From the NCBI RefSeq assembly GCF_004138335.1, contig NZ_RYFW01000001.1, positions 2,625,244-2,689,243 on the forward strand: 64,000 bases of DNA, in the 5' to 3' direction. The notes under the pieces were generated by a model, which worked only from the letters and a program-made list of their open reading frames with translations, made no database searches and was not told the DNA's origin. The position numbers were made by a program, and so were the translations under genes. This DNA comes from Peristeroidobacter agariperforans (lineage in GTDB: Bacteria; Pseudomonadota; Gammaproteobacteria; Steroidobacterales; Steroidobacteraceae). Shown here piece by piece: positions 30,339 to 38,272 of this stretch; position 1 is the stretch's first letter, and the number at the start of each line of letters is the position of its first letter.

Positions 30339-31405
30339 CGTCCATCCTCTCCAGATATGTCATCAGGGCGATCCTCGGCAACACCGCGCTGGTCATGCTC
30401 GTGCTGCTCGCGCTGAGCGGCTTGTATCTGTTCATCACTCAGCAGGACGACATCGGCGTCGGCGCCTTCACGGTCGCGAACGCTTTCATGTACGTCGGCT
30501 TGTACCTGCCGAAATACGCGTTCGATCTGTTGCCAATCGCGGCGCTGATCGGCGCGCTGCTGGCGCTGGGTAGTCTGGCACGCACGTTGGAATTGATCGT
30601 CGTGCGCGCGGCGGGCGTCTCCACCATGCGCATCGCGATGTGGACGGCCGGCGCCGGCATCATCCTGATGATCTTCACGGCCATCGTCGGCGAGGTGATC
30701 GCGCCGCCGATGGAGCAGTACGGCCGGCAGATGAAAACTTTCGCCAAGTTCAACGACTACAGCATGGCGGGCAACAAGAGCGCCTGGGCGAAAGACGGCG
30801 ACATGATGATCTCGGTCCGCCAGCAGGCGGCGGGCAACCGGTACGGCGGCGTGTATGTGTTCAAGTTCGATGGGCAGCGCCGGTTGCGCAGCGTCGGGCA
30901 TGCTAACAATGCGAGCATCGACGAGAACAATCTGTGGCAGCTCGAGAACTACGTCGAATCGCGCATCGACGATGAGCGAGTGGTGACCAGCAAAGAACCG
31001 GAGACGCGGCTGCAGACACGACTATCACCGGAGTTTCTCGGCCTGGCGGTGCTGGATGCGGATTCGCTGACTGGGCGGGGCTTGTTCAGCTACATCCAGC
31101 ATCTGCGGGCGAATGGCCTCGATTCGCGCACGTATGAGGTTGCCTTCTGGGCGCGCATCGCAAGGACGGTTGCGGTTGCGATCATCGTGGTGCTGGCCGT
31201 GCCGTTCGCGTTCGGGCCGATGCGCGCGACGGGCACCGGCGCGCGCACGGTCGTCGGCATCATGATCGGTGTGGTGTTCTTCCTGATGGCGAAGATGCTG
31301 GAAAGCGGTGGGGAAGTGTTCAACATGCCACCCATCATGATTGCCTGGCTGCCGACCGTGCTGCTGACCCTCGTTACCTTCTTCGCTATCTCACGCGTTC
31401 GTTAA
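30335..31405 (+). CDS. lptG: LPS export system permease LptG
   Basis: 356 aa, same fold as LptF: the N-terminal ILSRYVIRAILGNT helix, two further helices, a periplasmic domain (about 125-265) and three helices at the end. It heterodimerises with LptF in the LptB2FG exporter. Its ATG overlaps the lptF stop (ATGA), giving strong translational coupling. Confidence 0.95.
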   Translation: MTSILSRYVIRAILGNTALVMLVLLALSGLYLFITQQDDIGVGAFTVANAFMYVGLYLPKYAFDLLPIAALIGALLALGSLARTLELIVVRAAGVSTMRIAMWTAGAGIILMIFTAIVGEVIAPPMEQYGRQMKTFAKFNDYSMAGNKSAWAKDGDMMISVRQQAAGNRYGGVYVFKFDGQRRLRSVGHANNASIDENNLWQLENYVESRIDDERVVTSKEPETRLQTRLSPEFLGLAVLDADSLTGRGLFSYIQHLRANGLDSRTYEVAFWARIARTVAVAIIVVLAVPFAFGPMRATGTGARTVVGIMIGVVFFLMAKMLESGGEVFNMPPIMIAWLPTVLLTLVTFFAISRVR

Positions 31406-31408
31406 AGC

Positions 31409-31870
31409 ATGACCGATTCCGTTCCCACCGAGCGCCTGCCCAGCGCCGGCGTGCTGCGCCGGCTGGGCGCGATGTTTTATGACCTGCTGCTGGTGGTGGC
31501 GGTGCTGATAGTGCTTACGTCACTGATGTTGCCGCTGACCGGAGGTGAGGCTGTCACAGTCGGACCTTACAGCAAGTGGAAGCATGGCTTTCAGTTGCTC
31601 GAGTTGGTGGTCATCATCATCTATTTCGGAGTGCCCTGGACGCGCAGTGGCCAGACGCTGGGCATGCAAGCGTGGCGTCTGCGAGTCGAGCGCGAGGACG
31701 GCGCTCGGTTGGGCTGGGCCGATGTGCTCAAGCGCCTCGCCGCAGCGACGGTGTCGCTGGTGCTGGCATTCGCGGGCTATTGGTGGATCTGGATCGATCG
31801 CGACAAGCTGGCCTGGCACGATCGGTGGACCCGGACGCGGGTCGTGGTGCTGCCGAAGAATCGGAGCTAA
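31409..31870 (+). CDS. RDD family membrane protein
   Basis: 153 aa with three hydrophobic helices (about 23-44, 63-80 and 110-130). The RDD family hallmark is present as RRLGAMFYDLLL near the N-terminus and QTLGMQAWRLRVER in the middle. Function unknown; some members affect ion transport. It starts 3 bp after lptG and is probably the last gene of that operon, as in several Pseudomonas-like genomes. Confidence 0.88.
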   Translation: MTDSVPTERLPSAGVLRRLGAMFYDLLLVVAVLIVLTSLMLPLTGGEAVTVGPYSKWKHGFQLLELVVIIIYFGVPWTRSGQTLGMQAWRLRVEREDGARLGWADVLKRLAAATVSLVLAFAGYWWIWIDRDKLAWHDRWTRTRVVVLPKNRS

Positions 31871-31955
31871 GAGGGGCGGTGGTTCGCGACGGCCACGGCG
31901 GGGGAGGTCCTCCGGGCACCGTGCTCCCCGTCACTCGCGCTTCGCGCGGATGGAC

Positions 31956-31978
31956 AGCGGCCCCGGACCGGGGCCGCT
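31956..31978. terminator. Bidirectional hairpin between RDD and DUF4340 genes
   Basis: A perfect inverted repeat: nine bp of stem (AGCGGCCCC with GGGGCCGCT) around a 5-nt loop, lying between two convergent operons. Only short T-runs follow on either strand, so termination is plausible for both sides but not strongly predicted. Confidence 0.5.
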
Positions 31979-31990
31979 GTGGTGTCATCG

Positions 31991-33136
31991 TTATTTCTTG
32001 ATCAGCTCATCGAGCGGCTTGAAGATCGCGTCGTACTTGTACGCCGGGATCTCATAAACCCAACCGTTGACCTGCGCGTTGGCCTTGGCCGCTTCCTCTT
32101 CGACGTTGCGCGCAGCTGGCTTGGCGGCTTCAGCAGGTTTGTCCGTAGCGGGTGGCGTGCCTTCGCCTTCTTTATTGGCAGCGTCATTGGCAGCGTCGGC
32201 TGCCGGCGCATCTTTCTTTTCCGTGTCCGCGGTCGCGACCTTGAATTTGTCGGCGAGCGCAGCGTCGAAAGACGTCTTCAGGGCGACGTAATGTTTGTCG
32301 TCCTTCTTCCAGCCGGTCAGTTCCGCGACCAAGCCGTCGAAGGTCTTGATCGTCGCGCGAGCGCTCGGCGCGTCAGGCACTTCGCTGGCGGGCTTCACAT
32401 CGCTCAACGTCAAGCCGGCGAGGGCGGTGGCGAAGTTATCCGCAGCTGAGGGCGAGCTCAGCTCTTTGCCCTTCGGCAAACCTTCGACCGTGAAGTCCGC
32501 ATCGGCGCGGGTCTTCTTCGTGGCAGAGTAAGGCTTGCTCTTCTCGACGGTCACCTCGGCCGACTGCACGCGATCGGCAGAAACATCGATGACTTCCTTG
32601 CGCAGCCATTGATCGGCCGACGAGGACGTGTCGATGCTCTTGTTGATCAGCCAGCTCTTCGGCTCGCCAGCGCGACGCACGTACTGGGACTGCGCGCCTT
32701 GCGCTTGTTTGCCGACGATCAGCTTGATCGGCTGCTTCGGCCCATCGATCTCGATCTGCACGCCGCCGGCGGCGGCATCGCTCACATCTTCGACGCCGAG
32801 TGCCTTGTAGCTCTCCGGATTGGAAGTTTTCTCTTCCAGCACCTTGGCGTCGGCGAGACCGGTAACCAGCTTGCGCAGCTTGGCTTCGTCGGCCGGATAG
32901 TTGTGACGCTCGGCAACGGTCCAACCGTTGTCACCGCGCTTCACTTCCAGCGCCGGCGCGCCGCCGGCTTTGACGATGCGCACAGCAGTGACCGACGCCA
33001 GCTCCGATTTGAGATCCGGATACAGGGCCGCGGATTCGGTCGCCGGAGGCGACGTCTGTCGACCCGCGAGCCATAGGCCCGCGAGCACGGCGATCACTGC
33101 AACGATGGCGAGGACGGAAAGTTTTCGCGAAGTCAT
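31991..33136 (-). CDS. DUF4340 domain protein of a Gld-type ABC operon
   Basis: 381 aa. One N-terminal signal anchor (about 7-25) and a long extracytoplasmic part with the DUF4340 pattern: a VTAVRIVK strand, DNGWTV, then LRKLVTGLADAKVLEEKTSNPE and the YKALGVED segment. The Ala/Lys/Glu-rich insert near 310-350 (repeated ADAAND/KPAEAAKPA) is low complexity. Last gene of the four-gene operon with GldG-, permease- and ATPase-like proteins. Confidence 0.87.
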   Translation of the reverse strand: MTSRKLSVLAIVAVIAVLAGLWLAGRQTSPPATESAALYPDLKSELASVTAVRIVKAGGAPALEVKRGDNGWTVAERHNYPADEAKLRKLVTGLADAKVLEEKTSNPESYKALGVEDVSDAAAGGVQIEIDGPKQPIKLIVGKQAQGAQSQYVRRAGEPKSWLINKSIDTSSSADQWLRKEVIDVSADRVQSAEVTVEKSKPYSATKKTRADADFTVEGLPKGKELSSPSAADNFATALAGLTLSDVKPASEVPDAPSARATIKTFDGLVAELTGWKKDDKHYVALKTSFDAALADKFKVATADTEKKDAPAADAANDAANKEGEGTPPATDKPAEAAKPAARNVEEEAAKANAQVNGWVYEIPAYKYDAIFKPLDELIKK

Positions 33137-33155
33137 GAGCTAACCTCAGTCACTC

Positions 33156-35048
33156 TCAACCCGTGTGGGCGGCGGCGCGGCCGGCGCGGAGCCGGCGGCG
33201 ACGGGTGATTTCCAGGAAGATCGCGCCGAGCGCGAGCAGCAGCGGCACCAACGCGATGTTGATGGCCTTCAGCCGGGTGCCGAGCGCTTCGATTTCGACA
33301 TCGAGGCTGCGGCGGGTGTCGCGCAGTTCCTTACGAATGCGCACGCGCTCTTGCTGGAAGCGTTCGAGCTCGGCCTCCTGTTCGGGCGAGAGCGACAACG
33401 TCGCTTGATTGCCACCGCGGCCGGCCTCGAGCGCCGTCAGTTTCTGCTCGGTGTCTTTCAGCTCCTGATCCAGCTCCTTCTCCTTGGCGCGCAACTGATC
33501 GCTCGCCTGGCGGCGCAGTTCGTCGACCTTGGTGAACGGACGGAAGAAGCTCTGGCGGCCGCGCACGCTGATCAAGTCGGCACTGCCGGCGAGATTGTCG
33601 ACGGAGTTTGCGAGGAAGTCGCCGTTGTTCGCCCAAGCGACGGCGAAGCGCTGACCGAACACGTTTTGCGTCCGAACCCACAGCGGGTCCGCGAGCATGT
33701 CGGTGTCGGCTACCAGGATGATGTTGGCATCTTCCTTCGACTCCATGAGATGCGCGCCAGCGGCGCCTTCGGCGCCAGGCTTGCCGTTCGGGAACGCGGA
33801 CTTCACCTTGCCGTGAATGCGCGCGGCAATGGTGTAACGCTCGCCCGATGCCTTGAATCCATCGAGCAACGAATCGCTGTCAGGCAGGAACATCAGTTTC
33901 GCCGCCGGCAGCAGCGCAGCGTTGGTGCTCGACTGAATCAACGGCTCGAACTCGATCGTCGCGCCTTCTTTCTTCGACAGCGCGCCGGCGGTCATCACGT
34001 TGATCGTGTCGAGCGCCGAGACCGTCACGTCTTTCGGGTTCATGCTCTCGCGGTTCAAACCAATGATGGCGATGTGCTGCGAAGGCGGCTGGCCTTGCTG
34101 CAGCGACACCGTCAGGCCGAGCTCGCGATCGCCGACGATCTGGCCGGTATCGAACTTCACGCCCCACGCATCGAGCAGCGGACCGAGCGTCGATGAGCGA
34201 TTGCCCATCGGCGGCATGCCCGGCTGCGCGCCGGCGGTATCGTTCTCCGACTGTGGATCCATGAAGCTGATGAGCTTGCCGCCGCGCATGACGAACTGAT
34301 CGATCGAGTACTGGGCCTGCGGGCTCAGCTCCTTCGGGTGCACGAGCATCAGCACGCCGATGTCGGCAGGAATGTCATTGCCATCGGGCTGCAGCGTGCG
34401 CACTTCGAGTGTCTCTCGCAGTTGCTGGATGCTGGCCCAGCCCGGCGCCATCTGACCGCTCATCTGATCGAAGCGGGCGTCCACCGGCAGGCTCGAAATC
34501 AAGCCGATGTTGGCGCGCTTGGCGTTGCTCAAGCGATAGATGAGGCTGGCGATGTCGTACTCCAGGAACTCCTCCTTGTCCGGCTGGAACAGGCCGATGA
34601 TCTCGCGACCGTCGGTCGAGTTGGTGCCGGCGAGGCCGAAGTACATCGGTTCGCCGCCCGGCGTAGCGGACACGGGCGACAGGCCGAACTCGGTGGCGCG
34701 ATCCTCGTCCTCGGAGAACGGCTCCGGATCGATCACCGAGAGGCGCAGCTTGCCCTTGGAGCGTTGAGACATTTCTTCGAGCAGCTCGCGGACGCGCTGA
34801 GCGTAGGCGCGCAGCTGCGGCTGCTGCTCGCTCGCATCCTGCGAGAAGAAGAAATAAAGATTCACCGGCTCGCTGAGCGAGCTGACGATGTTCTCGGTGC
34901 CGGGCGCGAGCGAGTAGAGCTTGCTCTCGGTCAGGTCGAGCCGCGCGCCGCGGAAGACGAAAGTGATCAGGATCGTGGCGCCGATGAACAACAAGGCGAG
35001 CGCCACGAGCGCGGTTGCGCCATAGGTCTTGCGTGTTTTTGCAGTCAT
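33156..35048 (-). CDS. GldG-type ABC auxiliary substrate-binding protein
   Basis: 630 aa. A TM helix at about 12-32 and another near the C-terminus (about 600-620) flank a large extracytoplasmic region. It begins YSLAPGTENIVSSLSEPVNLYFFFS, matching the GldG/DUF4350-like family (quoted in part). A strongly charged coiled coil lies at about 510-580 (ELRRQASDQLRAKEKELDQ). GldG is an auxiliary component of GldAF ABC exporters. Gliding is not implied here; non-gliding Proteobacteria often carry the set. It lies one base downstream of the permease gene. Confidence 0.88.
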   Translation of the reverse strand: MTAKTRKTYGATALVALALLFIGATILITFVFRGARLDLTESKLYSLAPGTENIVSSLSEPVNLYFFFSQDASEQQPQLRAYAQRVRELLEEMSQRSKGKLRLSVIDPEPFSEDEDRATEFGLSPVSATPGGEPMYFGLAGTNSTDGREIIGLFQPDKEEFLEYDIASLIYRLSNAKRANIGLISSLPVDARFDQMSGQMAPGWASIQQLRETLEVRTLQPDGNDIPADIGVLMLVHPKELSPQAQYSIDQFVMRGGKLISFMDPQSENDTAGAQPGMPPMGNRSSTLGPLLDAWGVKFDTGQIVGDRELGLTVSLQQGQPPSQHIAIIGLNRESMNPKDVTVSALDTINVMTAGALSKKEGATIEFEPLIQSSTNAALLPAAKLMFLPDSDSLLDGFKASGERYTIAARIHGKVKSAFPNGKPGAEGAAGAHLMESKEDANIILVADTDMLADPLWVRTQNVFGQRFAVAWANNGDFLANSVDNLAGSADLISVRGRQSFFRPFTKVDELRRQASDQLRAKEKELDQELKDTEQKLTALEAGRGGNQATLSLSPEQEAELERFQQERVRIRKELRDTRRSLDVEIEALGTRLKAINIALVPLLLALGAIFLEITRRRRLRAGRAAAHTG

Positions 35049-35049
35049 G

Positions 35050-35784
35050 TCAGTCGGCCTTCTTCATGTCGAGGACGATGGTGGTGGCGGCGAGCCAGAC
35101 ACCGATCACGGTCCCGAAATACAACAGGTCGCGCAGGTCGATCACGCCTTTGGAGATCGCTTCGAAGTGGGTGTAGAACGACAGCGACGCCAGCGCGTCC
35201 ACCAGCACTCGCGGCGCCCAGCCGGACACCAGGTCGAGCACGATGGGATAGCCCGAGAGCAGGAAGCCGAAGCAGATGACCACGGTGAAGATGAACGCGA
35301 TCACCTGATTGCGGGTCGCCGCCGACATGCAGGCGCCGATCGCGAGGAAGCCGCCTGCCATCAACCAGCTGCCGATATAACCAGCGAGGACCGCGCCGTT
35401 GTCCGGATTGCCGAGATAGTTCACGGTGATCCACATCGGGAAGGTCAGCGCCAGCGCGACGCCGGCGAAGGCCCAGGCGGCGAGGTATTTGCCGATGACG
35501 GCCTGCCAGGTCGTGACCGGCAAGGTCATCAGCAGCTCGATGCTGCCGGACTTGCGCTCCTCGGCCCACAGGCGCATCGAGATCGCGGACATCAGGAACA
35601 GATACAACCAGGGGTGAAACGAGAAGAACGGCGCGAGATCCGCCTGGCCGCGCTCGTAGAACCTGCCGAACTGGAACGCGAAGCCCGCGGCCAGCATCAG
35701 GAAGAACACGATGAAGACCAGCGCGAGCGGCGTGGCGAAGTAGCTGCTGAACTCGCGGCGAAAGATGCCTTTGATGTTATGCAT
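35050..35784 (-). CDS. ABC-2 type permease (GldF-like)
   Basis: 244 aa with six hydrophobic helices, the compact ABC-2 membrane fold. The N-terminal helix begins ALVFIVFFLMLAAGF, and the ERKSGSIELLMTLPVTTWQ cytosolic loop is typical of ABC-2 permeases. It pairs with the ATPase encoded 9 bp upstream. Substrate unknown. Confidence 0.92.
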   Translation of the reverse strand: MHNIKGIFRREFSSYFATPLALVFIVFFLMLAAGFAFQFGRFYERGQADLAPFFSFHPWLYLFLMSAISMRLWAEERKSGSIELLMTLPVTTWQAVIGKYLAAWAFAGVALALTFPMWITVNYLGNPDNGAVLAGYIGSWLMAGGFLAIGACMSAATRNQVIAFIFTVVICFGFLLSGYPIVLDLVSGWAPRVLVDALASLSFYTHFEAISKGVIDLRDLLYFGTVIGVWLAATTIVLDMKKAD

Positions 35785-35792
35785 TGCTCACC

Positions 35793-36521
35793 TCAGGCTG
35801 CGTTCTTCTGGCCGGTCGTGATCTGACGGAACACGTCGTCGAGCCGACCGCTCGGCGCCCGGGCCGCCAGTTCCTTGGGCGTGGCGTCGGCGAGCAGCTT
35901 GCCGCCGGCGATGATGATGGCGCGGTTACACACCGCGTCGACTTCTTCGAGGATGTGCGTGGAGATCACGATGATCTTGTCTTTCGACATGTCGTTGATG
36001 AGCGTGCGCACCTGGTGCTTCTGGTTGGGATCCAGGCCGTCGGTGGGCTCATCGAGGATCAGCACCTGTGGATCGTGCAGCAGCGCCTGCGCCAGGCCGA
36101 CGCGGCGTTTGAAGCCTTTCGAGAGCGTTTCGATCATCTGCTCGAGCACGCTGCCCAACTGCAGGCGGGCGATCACGTCATCGAGGCGGGTGCGGCGTCG
36201 CTCGCCGCTCAGGCGGCGGATATCCGCGATGAATTCCAGAAAAGTGCGCACCGACATCTCGCCGTAGCTCGGCGCGCCTTCGGGCAGATAGCCCATGCAC
36301 GCCTTGGCGGCGAGCGGATCGTTCTCGACGTCGTGGCCGCAGACGCTGATCGCGCCCGAGGTCGGCGCCAGGAAGCCGGTGATCATTTTCATGGTGGTCG
36401 ACTTGCCGGCGCCGTTCGGGCCGAGGAAGCCGAGCACTTCGCCGGGGCTGACGGTGAAGGAGATGTCATTGACGGCGGTCAGCGCGCCGTAGCGTTTGGT
36501 CAGGTTTCTGATCTCAATCAT
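35793..36521 (-). CDS. ABC transporter ATP-binding protein (GldA-like)
   Basis: 242 aa. Walker A is GPNGAGKST, Walker B is LILDEPTDGLDP, and the H-loop lies in ISTHILEE. The signature is LSKGFKRRVGLA, the variant form common in Gld/Nos-type ABC-2 exporters. First gene of the operon. A 560-bp upstream stretch separates it from the next protein gene. Confidence 0.94.
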   Translation of the reverse strand: MIEIRNLTKRYGALTAVNDISFTVSPGEVLGFLGPNGAGKSTTMKMITGFLAPTSGAISVCGHDVENDPLAAKACMGYLPEGAPSYGEMSVRTFLEFIADIRRLSGERRRTRLDDVIARLQLGSVLEQMIETLSKGFKRRVGLAQALLHDPQVLILDEPTDGLDPNQKHQVRTLINDMSKDKIIVISTHILEEVDAVCNRAIIIAGGKLLADATPKELAARAPSGRLDDVFRQITTGQKNAA

Positions 36522-36866
36522 ACGAGGGCCCTGTTTGAGTGGTCACAGTGGTCGTCTTCAGAGGTCGGATGGTCCATGCTCGACAATCGGCCTGCAAAAA
36601 AAATCGTCCCTTCAGACTGCGCTCCGTCCCGCCGGTTCCGAGGGCGCCGCTTCGATGGCGCCTCGAGGGCGGCCATGTTCATGTTTATGGAGCAGCGCGA
36701 GGGCGGGGATTCTTCTCCGGGCGCGGCGCTCTTTTCAAGTCGCGCCCGGCGCGAGGCCATGACGATCTCTTAATGAACGTCGTAATGAACTTGTAGCGTC
36801 CGTGCGGTCCAATTCGCCTGTGGAGGCGTTGCGTGAGCGGTTTTGGAAGTTTTTGCAACGCAAAGC

Positions 36867-36895
36867 TTGTGTTGCGATGCGATCTCGGGTATCTT
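36867..36895 (+). promoter_or_regulatory. Candidate sigma-70 promoter for the putative small RNA
   Basis: TTGTGT at 36867-36872 and TATCTT at 36890-36895 are separated by exactly 17 bp; they match the consensus hexamers at 3/6 and 4/6 positions. Transcription would start near 36902. The match is modest and rests partly on the well-formed terminator downstream. Confidence 0.35.
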
Positions 36896-36901
36896 TGGCA
36901 T

Positions 36902-37070
36902 CGCAAAATAAATGCGATAAATGATCTGCAGCGAGACGCGCGGATCAGCCCAAGAAGGGATCGCGTTTAGAGTGCAACGAATTTGCAGGCTGCGCCTGGG
37001 ACAATGGCGCGGTCGGTATCGAATCCCCCTGTTGGCCGGATCACTGTCAAAAGTATCCGGCCTCTTTTTT
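36902..37070 (+). ncRNA. Putative small RNA, about 170 nt
   Basis: Bounded by the promoter-like element above and an intrinsic terminator. The interior folds locally: TGCAA/TTGCA around a 5-nt loop near 36973-36987, and a 7-bp stem (36990-36996 with 37006-37012) around TGGGACAAT. A 54-codon open frame from 36921 runs through the terminator and past it, so coding is unlikely. I do not recognise it as 6S, tmRNA, SRP or RNase P RNA. No sequence search was possible. Confidence 0.35.
37034..37070 (+). terminator. Intrinsic terminator on the plus strand
   Basis: GGCCGGAT (37034-37041) pairs with ATCCGGCC (37055-37062), and the stem can be extended by ACT/AGT across a one-base bulge. A TCTTTTTT run follows directly. 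The T-run lies only on the plus-strand side, so it ends plus-strand transcription although both flanking protein genes are on the minus strand. Confidence 0.7.
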
Positions 37071-37081
37071 GCCCGCGATTT

Positions 37082-37903
37082 CTAGGCCTGGGCGGCTTTT
37101 TCGATCTCGGCTTTATGGGCCCGCAGCACTTTGCGGATTTCGCCCTCCGCAGGGCGCTCGGCAATCCGGGCAATCAACTCCGCGAGCTCGTGCCAGGGCT
37201 TGCCCCACTTCAGCAGGCGCACCGCGTCGGCAATGATCTTGCCCTTTAAATCCAATGGCGCCGCGGACTTAGGTGCTTCGGGTGCGGGTTTCATCGCGGC
37301 CTTTGGCGCAGCTTTGGCAGGCTGCGTGCCGGCCGGGTTGATCTTAGGGGCAGGGCGAGCCGACGGGATCTGCCGCGGCGGCACCGCTGTCGGCGCTGGC
37401 AAGTTGTCCGCGGTTCGGCTCGCGGCGGGCTCGGCGTCGAAAAGTGGAAAATCCTGTTTGACCTTGACCACCTTGAGCTGCGGCATCTCGCGGGTGGGCT
37501 CTTCAGCCGGCGTGCGGGTCCGCTGGGGTGGCGCGCGAATTACTGTCGGCGCTTCGACGGTCTGGCTGTTGCCGGTCGCCGCTTCGGCCTTGGTCGGGTC
37601 GGCGAGCGGAACGAAACGCTGAATATGCTGAATGCCGACCAGGTTCGCGAGGAACGCCATCAGCTCCAGCGACTCGGAAAATTTGCTATCGCCCATGGCC
37701 TGGCGCGTTTCGCAGTGCTGCTTCAGCTCCAGCACCTTCTGGCGGGCCACTTCGAGGACCCAGCGAGTCGGGCGGTCGTGCTTCTGCCAGGGCTGAACGC
37801 GCGCATAAGCGGCGTCACTCAACTCGACATACTGCAGATGCAGGTCGATGCTGGTGAGCCACTTATCGATCAGCTCCGTGATGCGGCGATCCGCTGGCGT
37901 CAT
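37082..37903 (-). CDS. Hypothetical protein with two helical ends and a Pro/Ala-rich linker
   Basis: 273 aa from the ATG at 37903; the in-frame start at 37936 is less likely. Residues 1-115 are helical (ELIDKWLTSIDLHLQYVELS, RPTRWVLEVARQKVLELKQH). About 116-205 is a disordered Pro/Ala/Lys linker, and about 210-270 is a small helical domain (IIADAVRLLKWGKPWHELAELIARIAERP). I do not recognise the family. The linker resembles tethers joining two binding modules. It lies 220 bp downstream of tRNA-Glu on the same strand. Confidence 0.7.
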   Translation of the reverse strand: MTPADRRITELIDKWLTSIDLHLQYVELSDAAYARVQPWQKHDRPTRWVLEVARQKVLELKQHCETRQAMGDSKFSESLELMAFLANLVGIQHIQRFVPLADPTKAEAATGNSQTVEAPTVIRAPPQRTRTPAEEPTREMPQLKVVKVKQDFPLFDAEPAASRTADNLPAPTAVPPRQIPSARPAPKINPAGTQPAKAAPKAAMKPAPEAPKSAAPLDLKGKIIADAVRLLKWGKPWHELAELIARIAERPAEGEIRKVLRAHKAEIEKAAQA

Positions 37904-38125
37904 GACGACTCCGTAGAAAGTGCGCGCATTATGCACACGGACCCTGCGGGAACGGCTCGAAAAGCCGCTGATACTGAGCGGTTCTGTGCGCTGTTACCGC
38001 TTGTCGCCAGCTGGCGGCGGTCGAGTGCATTTCCATGCGCCCCGGGCATTCGGGCGTCCGGCCCGGCACAGGCCGTGCGCGCACGGACCGGCAGGTCTCG
38101 TGCCAGGAAAGCTGACGAAGAGAGG

Positions 38126-38201
38126 TGGCGCTCCCACGGGGATTCGAACCCCGGTTTAGGCCTTGAGAGGGCCCCGTCCTAGGCCTCTAGACGATGGGAG
38201 C
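38126..38201 (-). tRNA. tRNA-Glu (CTC)
   Basis: 76 nt including an encoded CCA (38126-38128). Acceptor stem GCTCCCA/TGGGAGC; the D-arm GTCTAGAGGCCTAGGAC is typical of tRNA-Glu. The anticodon loop CTCTCAA gives anticodon CTC (reads GAG), and the T-arm CCGGGGTTCGAATCCCCG is intact. Confidence 0.96.
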
Positions 38202-38240
38202 GTATTAGAAGGCTGGCACGACGTGCCGACAAGACGCGGT

Positions 38241-38268
38241 ATTATACGGGCCGTTTTACGCGGCTCAA
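38241..38268 (-). promoter_or_regulatory. Promoter of tRNA-Glu
   Basis: On the minus strand TTGAGC (38268-38263) and a perfect TATAAT (38246-38241) are 16 bp apart, and the tRNA begins about 40 bases after the -10 box. The element lies directly upstream of, and back-to-back with, the pcnB start at 38273. Confidence 0.7.
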
Positions 38269-38272
38269 GTTT

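Larger units (their letters stand above)
36522..37081. other. Long intergenic region holding a candidate small-RNA gene
   Basis: 560 bp without a convincing protein gene. The left third (36522-36800) is the upstream region of the Gld-type operon, where I could not single out a good promoter. The right part has a plausible plus-strand promoter (36867-36895), several short hairpins and a strong plus-strand intrinsic terminator (37034-37070), with no annotated plus-strand gene before it. See the separate entries. Confidence 0.6.

Noticed and set aside
36921-37082. 54-codon open frame in the intergenic region
   Set aside because: It passes through the intrinsic terminator, has no clear ribosome site, and has an unremarkable composition.
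38042-38086. GC palindromes downstream of tRNA-Glu as terminators
   Set aside because: Stems exist (one is a 14-bp perfect palindrome), but neither is followed by a T-run and the downstream gene may be co-transcribed.
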